DNA from: Nelumbo lutea
Lineage: Eukaryota > Streptophyta > Magnoliopsida > Proteales > Nelumbonaceae
Assembly (NCBI GenBank): GCA_022828595.1
Contig: JAKGHH010000006.1
Coordinates: 9,672,633 to 9,736,632, forward strand
Length of the DNA stretch: 64,000 nt
Direction of reading: 5' to 3'
The position numbers and the translations under genes are program-made. Each line of letters begins with the position of its first letter. Positions within the stretch are counted from its first letter, which is position 1. Positions 21,290 through 30,370 of the stretch are shown in pieces. The notes below the pieces were generated by a model. The model was not told the origin of the DNA. It saw only the letters and a program-made list of their open reading frames with translations, and did no database searches.

Positions 21290-22699
21290 TCAGAGAGCAT
21301 ATGGTTGTTGTCTAATGTGGTGTGGTCGAGGTGGGGGTGGATTTATAGGGGCTGAATTGTGAGAGAATGTTTGGGGAATGGTTTCAACTACAATGGATGC
21401 ATTATTTGTGGGTTCAGTAGTGATATCCAGTGCTGGAATAGGTACAACCGGGGCTAGACTGATGTTAGAAATATTTTGATATGGGAATTGATCTTCATAG
21501 AAGATGACATCCCTTGAAGTAAACACAGCCTTGGCGGCTAGATCAAATACCCTATAACCTTTTTGTCCATGGGGGTACCCAACAAATATGCATTTGACAG
21601 TTCAAATTGCAAATTTGTCACTTGGCTGAGGCTGAATTTGGGCATAACACAAACATCCAAATACTCTCATATGACTGTATGATGGTGGAGTCTTGGATAG
21701 TACCTCGAGAGGGGTTTTCCCATGGAGAAATACTGTGGGGAGCCTGTTGATGATATAAAGAGGAGACATCCACCCCAGAATGAAACTAGAAGAAAGGCTT
21801 GAAATCTGAGTGCTCGAGCAACTTCTAACAAATGGCGATGTTTTTGCTCAACCATGCCATTTTGCTAGGGGGTATCAACACAATATCGTTGATGGATGAT
21901 CCCCCTGAGTGTTGAAGTATTCTTGGAGTGGTCCACAAATAAATTCAGAACCATTTTCAGATCGTATTTGTTGAATATTGCAACCATATTGATGAGAAAC
22001 CATGGCAAAGAATGATAACAAAGAAGAAATTGCTTCAAATTTGAATTTTAGCAAATACACCCATGTACATCTTGTATGATCATCAACAATTGTAAGAAAA
22101 TAGTGAGCTCCTGTATGTGAAGGTGTACAATAACCTCCCCAGATGCCACAATGTATTAGTTGAAAGGGAAAGTGAGCACGAGTAGTGCTAATGAGAAAGG
22201 GAATTCTGGTTTGCTTCGCCTGGTGACAAGCATCATAATAGGAGCTAGTAGTAGTTGGTACACTAGGAATGAGTGTTAAACTCTTATTTGACGCATGGCC
22301 AAGCCGCCTATGCCATGTTTCAGAACTGATGGTAGATGTAGCAGTGCATGTAGTAGCAGAAGAATTCAGATGGTAGAGACCTCCTTCAAGCCAACCTGTC
22401 CTAATCACTTTCCATGAAATTGGGTCCTGAATTACACAGAAGGAAGGAAAGAAAATAATAGTGCATTGGAGCTGTTCCATTAGTCTTTTAACTGAAATAA
22501 GGTTGCAATGAAAGGAAGGTGTATATAACACATTGTGAATATGAAGTTTACGACCAAGAACCATAGTCCCTTGCTGAGTTGCATAAGTGACGGTTCCATT
22601 TGGCAAGTAAATTGGCTTAGTGGTTTTCAATGAAGAGAAGCTACTATAAGCATTCTGAGTGGAGATCATATGATCAGATGCTCCACTATCATAATCCAA
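21290..22699 (-). pseudogene. Copia-II protease end, GAG-pre-integrase and integrase
   Basis: The frame 21875-22699 starts with DSGASDHMI, the aspartic-protease active site, then LYHLNSS and WHRRLGHASNKSL (GAG-pre-integrase), CHQAKQTRIPF, and the integrase core GAHYFLTIVDDHTRCTWVYLLK with the catalytic Asp, and SENGSEF with the second Asp. After a frameshift, 21667-21855 continues with MVEQKHRHLLEVARALRF (the Glu region, usually 'V.ERKHRHILE'). 21290-21526 is the variable linker that follows. The core motifs are nearly complete, but breaks prevent a full product. Confidence 0.85.
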
Positions 22700-22990
22700 T
22701 TAAGGTGTGAGTCAGACGGCTTACCAGATACATTGGCTACAGCAGGGGATGTGTCTGATTCTTTGCTAAGCAGAGCAAGAAGCTGGGCGTACTGAAGAGA
22801 ATTCAGACCAGCAATTGGTGAGGGGCTTGTGATGGTTGATGATTCGACATTTGCACACGCAGTGGATCGATCAGATCGTCCAAATCTAGATTGATTCCCA
22901 CAATTTGTTTTATCTTTGTTACTGGGGTAGCCGACCAACTCATAGCAGAGATCTCTGGTGTGTCCTTACTTTTTTGCAGTGGTCACAAAA
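22666..22990 (-). pseudogene. Copia-II gag zinc knuckle and gag C-terminus
   Basis: The minus strand shows CDHCKK, then, one base out of frame, GHTRDLCYELVGYP. Together these are the CX2CX4HX4C zinc knuckle of Copia gag, split by a frameshift. The frame then runs into a Ser/Thr-rich gag tail (22666-22938) and joins the protease. The knuckle binds the element RNA for packaging. Confidence 0.75.
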
Positions 22991-23353
22991 ATATTTACTT
23001 CTATCTGTTGATCGCATAGTGGTTGGTTTTGATGTCACAGCCAGTGCAACTTCTTCTGGTGCAATTGGCCCACGAAGAGAAGCATTAAGTAAATGATGTT
23101 CTTCTTGGGTTACTAGAGCAAATTCTCTATTCAGACTTGGGAGTGGTTCAGAACCAAGAATGCTAAATCTTATGGAATTTTAAGAGTCGTTGAGACCCAT
23201 CAAGTACTGATGAAGCTTATCTTTTTCTCTTTCAGCAAGGAGAAGCTTTATGGCTCTGCCACAATTGCAATTGTGGATGATCATGAGAAATCCAAGTTCA
23301 TCCCACAGGGTCTTCAACTTTGTAAAATATCCAGTTACAAAGAGATTATCTTA

Positions 23354-23734
23354 CTAGAGCATGGCTAGATCTCGTTTTAGTTGATGCAAGTGTGGGATGT
23401 TACTTCGCGAATAATGTTCTTCCAGTTTGCACCAGATTTCTAATGCCATTTCAATAAATCCCACGCTTTCATGTAGTTCCTTGGTCATAGAGTTAATCAA
23501 CCAAGAAATCACCATTGCATTACATTTAATCCGGTTTCTTTCTTTTGGTGTTGACTTTGCTGGTCGTGGAAGAGAACCATGGACGAAGACATACTTGTTC
23601 TTCACCATTAAAGCATTTTTCATGGCCCTTTGCCACATCGGGAAATTTTCTCTAGTGAGAGGAAATGAAACAAGGCTCGAACCAAGATTGTCTGAAGGAT
23701 GAATATAGAATAGCGATCTTGGATCTATCTCCAC
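23354..23734 (-). pseudogene. Copia-II gag N-terminal domain
   Basis: From the ATG at 23734 the minus strand reads MEIDPRSLFYIHPSDNLGSSL, PLTRENFPMWQRAMKNAL, NKYVFVHGSLPRP, and ISWLINSMTKELHESV. These match the plant Copia gag start (YIHPSDN..S.LVS..L.G.NY..W.R.M..AL..KNK). A stop at 23354 ends it early; the rest lies in another frame down to about 23000. Confidence 0.85.
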
Positions 23735-23826
23735 CTAGTTCCAACAGTTAGAAGACACGAATTCGATTGCATCACCATGATCAATACCTTTTTTGGAGAA
23801 AGAAGGAACAAGGATGTAGAGCCTAA

Positions 23827-23838
23827 GCTCTGATACCA
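23827..23838 (-). other. Copia-II primer-binding site
   Basis: On the minus strand TGGTATCAGAGC directly follows the 5' LTR. This is the standard plant primer-binding site complementary to the 3' end of initiator tRNA-Met. It fixes the polarity of the element. Confidence 0.92.
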
Positions 23839-24013
23839 TGTAAACAAAAAGAATAACTGAAAGTGGAAGAGAAAAGTATCTTTCATTTAGGAATGTTCGA
23901 TATATATAGATATAGTGAGAAATTAAATTAGACATGTGCCTATGTGTTGCCAGCTGGAAGACTTCTAGAATTCTTGAATTTGTTACAACTGTTTGGAATG
24001 TTCTAGATTATCA
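23839..24013 (-). repeat. Copia-II 5' LTR
   Basis: 175 bp, TGTAAAC...TTATCA, the partner of 4468-4642. By manual count about ten substitutions separate the two, so the insertion is not recent. Confidence 0.92.
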
Positions 24014-24547
24014 TAGATTTGAGAGTCTCTGAGGCCATGAACAAAGCATTGTTCTCAAAGCAAGTTTGGAGATTATTGAATAGTAAAGACCAACTTTGGG
24101 CAAATCTGATCAAGAAAAAATATTTGAAAAATAATTTTTTTCCAATGTACATCTAAACAATCAGGTTCAAACTAGTGGAAATCAGTGATTAAAATAAAAA
24201 ACTATTTGGAAGGTATAATCTAGAGCTCAGATCAATGCAATCCATGATCCTTGGGTACCATTGATCTCAGGTAACGAACCAAAACTTGGGAAGGAAATGG
24301 TCAGAATACAAACATAAAAGTTAAAGATCTTATCACAGAGGATTGCATTTGGGATATGGAGAGGTTGGAACTTCTTTTAGAGGAGTCATTAGTGAAAGCT
24401 ATTGTTAACATCTCATTAGGGGTATAGAAAAAGATGATAAAATTCAATGGAAAAACACATTGAACAGTGAGCTCTCTATTAAGTCAGTATACAAATAGTT
24501 CAACAGACCTGTTTGTGAAGCTTCAAAGTCACAAATAAATTGGAGCA
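24014..24547 (+). pseudogene. LINE continued: RT C-terminal/zf-RVT region
   Basis: The reading resumes with DLRVSEAMNKALFSKQVWRLLNSKDQLWANLIKKKYLKNN, then VKDLITEDCIWDMERLELLLEESLVKAIVNISLG and DDKIQWKNTLNSELSIKSVY. These are the 'N.ALL.KQ.WRLL..P..LW...LK.KY' and 'D...W....G.FSVKS.Y' parts of plant LINE ORF2. The part from about 24265 has a close second copy at 45366-45605. It ends at the LTR start at 24548. Confidence 0.78.
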
Positions 24548-24782
24548 TGTTAGAGAATTGAGATAAGATTTGATATATGGGCTGTTATGATAAGGGTGAT
24601 TAGGAGTTCTCACTAAGATAGAATTTGTTATATTAGGATAGAGTTTGAGATGGATTAAAATAGACTACATAAAGTCTAAGAGTTTGAGTTTGAATAGGAT
24701 TAATCTCTGTTTTAGTCTATAAATATGATGTAATTATAACACTCATTAATGCATTATTTTTTAGCCTTCCTTGAATTCTATC
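24548..24782 (+). repeat. 5' LTR of the WNK-carrying element
   Basis: TGTTAGAG start; the first 130 bp match 26647-26777. The element's primer-binding site follows at 24784-24796. The very end does not show a clean CA, probably through mutation. Confidence 0.78.
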
Positions 24783-24783
24783 T

Positions 24784-24796
24784 TGGTATCAGAGCC
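24784..24796 (+). other. Primer-binding site of the WNK-carrying element
   Basis: TGGTATCAGAGCC, complementary to the 3' end of initiator tRNA-Met, one or two bases inside the LTR. Confidence 0.88.
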
Positions 24797-25061
24797 AAAG
24801 GTCTGAACCTAGAGGTCTCCCACCATGCTTCCTGTGTTTCCGGCGGGTGGCTGGAATCCTAGCCACACATCAGGTCTGCTATCTCACTTTAGTATTAAAC
24901 TTCCCATCTAATCACTTTTTTCTTTTCACTTGCTGGGCTGATCATGTTTTCTTAGTTTTATATACTTTAGTTTCTTTCTAGCCTTCCCTAACTTAATAGC
25001 CTAGAAACTAGGAGTTTCTCTACCGGTGTTGGTGATCGTTGGCTCATCTTGACATTAGACG

Positions 25062-25863
25062 ATGCCTTGTGTGACTCCTGATCCGTCCGACAAGGATGCG
25101 GAGCCATTTGTAGAGGTGGATCCCATGGGACGATACGTCGGTATAGCGATCTGCTTTGTGCTGGCATGGTGAAAAAAAGTCTATCGCACATTCAATCAGG
25201 AGGAAGGAATCAAAGTGGCATGGAACTAGGTCCAACTGAGGAATTTCATCAAGGATGCTTCGGTTATAGATCGTCTTTCTTTTCGGTGGTTCATTTCTCA
25301 CGACTTTGAAGAACATCATTATGTTGTACAATGTGGGGATGGACGAAGAGTAGAACATGTTAAACTTTATTACAAAGGTCTATACGTCAGGTAATCTGAG
25401 AGAATATCGAAAGAAGCATTGTCATGTGTTGATGAAAGCCCTAAAGAAGTGGCCAAAGCAAATTCTCAAGGGTCTAGAGTATCTCCACACTCACGAACCT
25501 TGGGTTATCCATAGAGATCTAAATTGCAGCAATGTCTTCATCAACGGGAACATCAGACAGGTGAAGATTGGAGATCTGGGATTGGAAACAATAGTGGGGA
25601 AGAGCCATGCGGCCCACTCAGTGCTGGGGACACTAGAGTTTATGGCACTGGAGTTGTATGAGGAATACACTAAGTTGGTGGACATATACTTGTTGGATAT
25701 GTGCGTGCTAGAGATGGTGACACTAGAGATACCATGCAGTGAGTGCGACAGTGTCATGAAGATATACAAGAAGGTTATGGCTAGGGTGAAACCTCAGGCC
25801 TTGAACAAGGTCAAGGACTCAAAAGTCAGGGCGTTCATAGAGAATCCTTTGTTGGAATACTGA
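25062..25863 (+). pseudogene. Captured WNK-type protein kinase, intron-less and decayed
   Basis: The ATG at 25062 opens MPCVTPDPSDKDAEPFVEVDP, the usual start of plant WNK kinases. With frame changes KKVYRTFNQEEGIKVAWN and IDRLS follow. From 25357 the frame is open for 168 codons: [64 protein letters not shown], and [14 protein letters not shown] and the WNK-type GDLG (in place of DFG) are kept. The APE region is damaged ([13 protein letters not shown], two Pro to Leu). The HRDLN form resembles the WNK11 group. WNKs are serine/threonine kinases that lack the usual catalytic lysine position. No introns interrupt the kinase domain, which suggests capture through RNA. Stops near 25170 and 25230 make it a pseudogene. 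Confidence 0.88.
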
Positions 25864-26646
25864 AATTTTAGGCGATTGTTGGAACTGTTTTTTTCGGCGA
25901 CCTCGCCAGAGTTATTGACATCGGTGATGCTACTATGAGATTGAGGGTTGGCAATTAAGAATGCTAATTATTTGGGTATGATTACAAGTCTAGAGCCTAG
26001 ACACCAAAACAGAATCCTTCTTCTATCTATCTCGTATTCCTTTTTAGGGGTACTTTACTCTCTTTAGTTTTAATAAGTTTCTCAAGTTTTCTTGCAAAAA
26101 AAAAACAAAAAAAAAGAAAAAAAGAAGTTCATTGAGGCATTTCATTGACCCATTAACGTCATTATTGACCGTTGTTGGCCCCTTTTCAGATTAGTCCGTT
26201 GTGGCCCACTTTGTATTGGCTTAAGAAGCCAGCCCATCGAGGCATTTGAGTTGACCATTGAGGTCCCCATTGAAGTCTTTATTGGCCATTGTTGGCCTTT
26301 TTCAGATTGGCCAGTTGTGGCTCATTTCGTATTGGCTTAAGAAGCCAGCCCATCGAGGCATTTGGATTGGCCCATTGAGGTCTTCTCTTTTGTTGGAAGC
26401 TCCCACAAAAAACAAAAAAACACAAAAAAAGGGGGTAATAGGTTCTCATCATGCCAACCGGTCATCATGTCATCATCATCATCCCAGCAGGCTTGTCATC
26501 ATCTTCAAAACAGGACACCATTAAGATCGCCAATCAAGATCGTCATTTCATCATCTACATGTTACATCCTCACAACTATTATCATATTGCAGCCATTTGT
26601 GATCAAACACATGAAGATTTCTGATCCCCATGTGTTTGAGAGGGTG
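25864..26646 (+). other. 3' part of WNK-carrying element with A-rich tract and tandem repeat
   Basis: An A-rich run at about 26096-26127 might be a relic of the poly(A) tail of the captured message, about 230 bp past the kinase frame. Two copies of a unit of about 117 bp follow (about 26135-26251 and 26252-26368); both contain 'ttgttggcc' and 'ggcttaagaagccagccc'. A purine tract ends the segment before the 3' LTR. Confidence 0.6.
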
Positions 26647-26777
26647 TGTTAGAGAATTGAGATAAGATTTGATGTATGAGCTGTTATGATAAGGGTGATT
26701 AGGACTTCTCAGTAAAGATAGAATTTGTTATGTTAGGATAGAGTTTGAGATGGATTAAGATAGACTACATAGAGTCC
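26647..26777 (+). repeat. Truncated 3' LTR of the WNK-carrying element
   Basis: Matches the first 130 bp of 24548-24782 and stops at 'gactacatagagtc', after which LINE-type coding (YYIGGIPII) begins. A deletion removed the rest of the LTR and a piece of the LINE. Confidence 0.78.
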
Positions 26778-27095
26778 TATTACATTGGTGGGATACCCAT
26801 AATCCTATATCAGGACAAATGAGAAAAATGTATAAAAAAAGATTGCTAGCCATCTTAAGAAGTATATGGGATGAAAGAAATGAGGTATTGTTTAGGAGGA
26901 AAAAAATAGATCCAATGGATGTTATTAGAAGAGCAGATAACTACTTCATGTTATCATATCCAAACATAGAAATATCACAATCGAGTCAAATGGTTCTTTA
27001 ATGAAGAGAGACCTTTTGTGAAAGTAGATGGTTCTTCGCACAAGAGCACACACAGAGCAGCTATAGGAATGTTAATGGCCTCTCATATCTAACAA
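26778..27095 (+). pseudogene. LINE continued: linker and RNase H start (copy A)
   Basis: Plus-strand coding MYKKRLLAILRSIWDERNEVLFRRKKIDPMDVIRRA is the 'IW..RN..vF' linker of plant LINEs. A shifted frame continues with EETFVKVDGSSHKST, the DGS start of the LINE RNase H. The same text is found in copy B at 45615-45880, where it extends to IEAEYWAM. A T-rich tract follows in copy A. Confidence 0.72.
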
Positions 27096-27104
27096 CCTTT
27101 TTTC

Positions 27105-28045
27105 TTTTTCTTTTTCTTTTTATTTTTATTTTTTTTTTGTTTTACCACTGATTTGTTTCTTAAAATATTTCTTTTAAGATGCCAGATTACCAATGCCTAA
27201 TCACCCTGAACGAGCAACACTTCCTTGATAATGTTCTTCAATCTCCAAGAAGGTACATATCCTTCCAAGGCACGAAATGACGATCTTTGAATCACCCTCA
27301 ATGATGATAGGGTGCCCTCCAAAGTTTATTGCCAGGCTATGGGCTTCCCAAAAAGTCATAAATTCTACCCCACCAATCACTCATTGAATTTGGCCTTCCA
27401 TTATAAGTAGATTTATAGTAAATTCTCCATTTAAATTGCATTGAGCCTCCAAATCAATTTGTCCCTTTTATCCTCTATCAATTTAATTTAATGCCAAATA
27501 TGACTAGGAGCTATGCTACAGATTTTATTTTCACATCAAACTTTCATCTCTTGGTCAATACAACCTAATTTGAGTCGGGAATTCTGTCCTGGTTCACTTC
27601 ATCAGCAAGGAGAAAATCCTCGGCCCATTTATCATACCAAAACTTAATTGAGTTTTCGGTTTTCATCACCTGCCATCCATCTAGCACATAGTTTCCCTAG
27701 CCAACAGAATCCCACACCAAACCCACGAGATGCCCTTTCTAATATTCTAGAAATTCATGTTGGTCATGTATTTTTGTTTAATGATTTTGACCCACAAGTT
27801 ATCTTCATCATTTAAAAATTCTCATCCTAGCATAAGCTAAGCTTGCTTCGTTGGAACGGGATCTGTTCTTCACACAGGGGCGCCTTACAGGCACATCCAC
27901 CGTTCATTGGGAATATCTCCCGTGAATAATAGCTTATAAGTATGGTAAGATGTGCATGTGAGGTCGGTGTGAGGCGCCTTGTGTGAGGAGCAGATCTGGT
28001 CTCTGCTTCGTTAACCCTTCGGATATTTTTTAATACAAAACCTAT
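27105..28045 (-). pseudogene. Opposite-strand LINE fragment, copy A
   Basis: The minus strand encodes, from right to left, LWVKIIKQKYMTN, KGISWVWCGILLAR, a DGW segment, KFWYDKWAEDFLLADEV and, near 27230-27380, EAHSLAINFGGHPIIIEGDSKIVISCL (LINE RNase H with its EGDS). The order is that of ORF2 C-terminus then RNase H. It is interrupted by stops. The second copy is at 46160-48440. With the plus-strand LINE next to it, two LINEs lie tail to tail. Confidence 0.72.
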
Positions 28046-28063
28046 CCTATCTTTTAACTTTTA

Positions 28064-28441
28064 GGCTGTGTTTGGAAACAATGCAAATAAGTGTGAATGC
28101 AAATATGTAGAGTGTAAAAGGGTTCATATAAATTGAAAAATTGGGTTAGTTTTGCACTGACAAATTTACCTTCTTACCAAATAGACTTTTAGCTGTAATG
28201 GATGCAAACATGAATTCCAATAAAGCATATGCTTTTTTTTTATCAAAAGCCCATTTGAATGCAAATTTACTACTTTTTTATTGATATACTTTTACATCTA
28301 ATTATCAATATAAAAATGCATTGATTGTCATTTGTTGATGCATAAATATAATGTTGTCAAATACAGGCAAAAGTGAATCAGAGAGCAAATTTACCCTGAA
28401 CCGGGATTTACACTCAATTTGCATCGTTTCCAAATGCAGGC
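28064..28441. mobile_element. Tourist-like (PIF/Harbinger) MITE
   Basis: 378 bp with imperfect terminal inverted repeats. GGCTGTGTTTGGAAACAATG at the left pairs with the inverse of the right end (GCCTGCATTTGGAAACGATG). Flanks TTA (28061-28063) and TAA (28442-28444) form the TWA target duplication of this superfamily. Copy B, near 48484, lacks the insert and reads straight through, so the borders are confirmed. No coding capacity. Confidence 0.82.
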
Positions 28442-28444
28442 TAA

Positions 28445-29063
28445 ATGTCAAATACTTCGCCCCACCCCATTAACGAGTTAATGATAAAAATAAAATTTAT
28501 TAAAATGCCAATCTTAAATTGTTTGTTTTTCTATATTTTGTTGTATTTTTTTTCTTTTTCTACATAATAAATGGTAGTTGGTAGTTTTAGAGAAATGTTT
28601 AAACACGCATATACTGATAGTTGCATGAAAATCTTTTATAAAATTACCCAACACAATATGACCGACTAAGGTCAAGTAATTCAGCTACGACTTTGTTACA
28701 AAAAAAAAAAAAAATGTTTATGGAGCTAAATGTCACTATCCAAAATATTGATTTTTATTTTCAATTTTCAACTTCACCTTCTCCGTCTCTCCCAATAATG
28801 GAGTATGGTAACAGAGCACGCCAACCCTGACTATTTTTAATTTTTTATTATCAAGAAAAAAAAACCTGACTATTTTTGTTTTTTAATTTACTGTTACTCT
28901 TATATTAATATTATTCCAAGTGTATGACCCGACCCATTGACTCCTTATTGACTTCCGTATCTTTCTTTCTTCCATAAAAACAAAACAACAACCGGTCGTT
29001 TTCATACACATGGCCACCTGTTCCCTCCACACCCACCATCAATTGCTATCTCCAAATTTGATC
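28445..29063. other. Non-coding DNA, copy A
   Basis: No gene seen. It aligns with copy B at about 48485-48858 and again from 50226 to 50540, except that copy B has about 1.37 kb (with the tRNA-Asp) between 'ccaaaatat' and 'tttttatttt'. Short A- and T-runs are the only other features. Confidence 0.6.
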
Positions 29064-29068
29064 GGGGT

Positions 29069-29607
29069 TGTTGATGCTCGAAACGGCCGACGAGAACAAA
29101 CTAATTTCGCATCTAGACTTTGAAGGCTGGCCGAAGGCTTCGAGTGTTTGGGGGAGCTTGTTGCCGAGGCTGAGGTATACAGGCCAAGGCGGAGAGGGTT
29201 TTGAGTATTGTTGAAGCCGAGGGCAGGTGGCCAAGGTGCTACAAGGCAGAATGCATTAGAGGCCCTAGGTGAGAATCCAAGGTAGAGTTTCCAACGGTCA
29301 AATTAATATGGGGTACAAAGAGGGAAATTGGAATAAACCTTTCAAGATCAGTTCCAAGTCCAAATACAGATTGTATTCGATCCCCCTTACTTGGAGGGGG
29401 GGCATCCCTATTTATACTTGAGCTACCTGGAGGTAGGTGGAGATGAACGCCTGAGATGGGAGTCATATGAGGGCAGTTAGAAAGCTATGCGGGGACGCGT
29501 GGGCGCTCCACGATTGGCTCCGTACGAGCAGATCTCTTTCCCAGGTTTGGTGCTCGTGGGTTGGGCCTCCTAACCTCAAATGTGCTGGATTGGGTCACCC
29601 CACATCA
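29069..29607 (-). repeat. Tat-B 3' LTR
   Basis: 539 bp, TGTTGATGC...CACATCA. On the minus strand TATAAATA (29409-29416) is a TATA box also found in the other LTR. Purine-rich sequence on the minus strand (AAGTGGGTGGCAAG, 29608-29621) directly precedes it. Confidence 0.9.
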
Positions 29608-29621
29608 CTTGCCACCCACTT

Positions 29622-30370
29622 CCGAGGCAGAGGAGAAAAATTCGGCTTCGACTGATGGGAGTAGTAATGGTGACCGCCAGTGGGCCCGGTAGCCAAGGTG
29701 TACCCTACAGTGGCGTCCTCTTTCGTGTCACTACCTGGATCGTCTTCGTAAGTTAGGTCGAGGCTGCGAGTGGTCTACAGTATTACTGCTTCGTACAAGT
29801 GACCTAGGGGGCGCACTCAATGTAGATGCTCTGGTGCCGCCATTTGGGCCAAGGACCTATGAAGACAAAGGCCGTTTAAGCCGAGGGCTTGCGAGGCAAA
29901 AGGCTATTTAAGCCGAGGGTCTGCGAAGATGAAGGTTGTTTAAGCCGAGTGACTATGAGGCCCAAGGGTCCGTGTGCGGGATGGCTTTCTGGTCGGACTG
30001 GTGTGCGCATTTGCACAGTCAGGTCGCATAAGCCGATGGTTCACAGTGGGCAAACACGTTGTTTCACCTTCTGAGGACGGGCGTAATTTCACCTTTCAAG
30101 GACGGGTGTTTGGGGGTGCGACGTAGCTGGATTGCAGGTGCAGAGGCATTTTGTGTCTGTTGGATCAAGGACAATCTGTACCGTCGCTAGCGCATCGTTT
30201 CGCCTTTCGAGGGTGAGTGTTACACGGTGCACCATGATAGGGATATCAAGGATAATCTGGGCCGTTCGTTCCTCTTTAAATAGGTGCTTCGACAACAGCC
30301 TTCTTGTCATTTTGCCTCCAAGTGCTTTCACCTCCAAGTGTTTACTCCCCTTTTTAGGTAATCTCCAACA
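29622..30370 (+). promoter_or_regulatory. Leader of the Tat-B antisense gene, with 32-bp repeats
   Basis: Three units of 32 bp starting 'tttaagccgag' lie at 29875, 29907 and 29939. Further down, two 'ttcacctt..gaggacggg' blocks recur (30060-30105). A TATA-like 'tttaaata' at about 30276-30283 stands some 90 bp before the ATG at 30371. The repeats may be promoter elements, or plain minisatellite. There is no gene in this stretch. Confidence 0.5.

Larger units (their letters stand above)
4468..24013 (-). mobile_element. Copia-II: full-length LTR element carrying a nested Tat element
   Basis: It is bounded by two 175-bp LTRs beginning TGTAAAC and ending TTATCA (4468-4642 and 23839-24013). By eye they differ at about ten positions. 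A primer-binding site lies inside the right LTR and a purine tract inside the left one, so the element runs right to left. Without the nested Tat-A its length is about 4.8 kb, normal for Copia. It lies in a LINE. The flanks TAGGG and TAGAT share only three bases, so the target-site duplication is imperfect. Gag to RNase H are all recognisable but carry frameshifts and stops. Confidence 0.9.
24548..26777 (+). mobile_element. Non-autonomous LTR element carrying a WNK kinase copy
   Basis: The left LTR begins TGTTAGAGAATTGAG at 24548 and ends just before TGGTATCAGAGCC (24784), the initiator tRNA-Met primer-binding site. A second LTR start with the same sequence lies at 26647 after a purine tract (GAGAGGGTG), but is cut after about 130 bp where LINE sequence resumes. 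No gag, PR, RT or INT is seen in the 1.9 kb between. Instead there is a WNK kinase pseudogene and a tandemly repeated segment. It must have been mobilised by proteins from another Copia element. Confidence 0.82.

Noticed and set aside
24548..26777. The WNK frame as a working kinase gene
   Set aside because: It has stops in the N-lobe, a damaged APE segment (two Pro to Leu), frame changes, and sits between LTRs.
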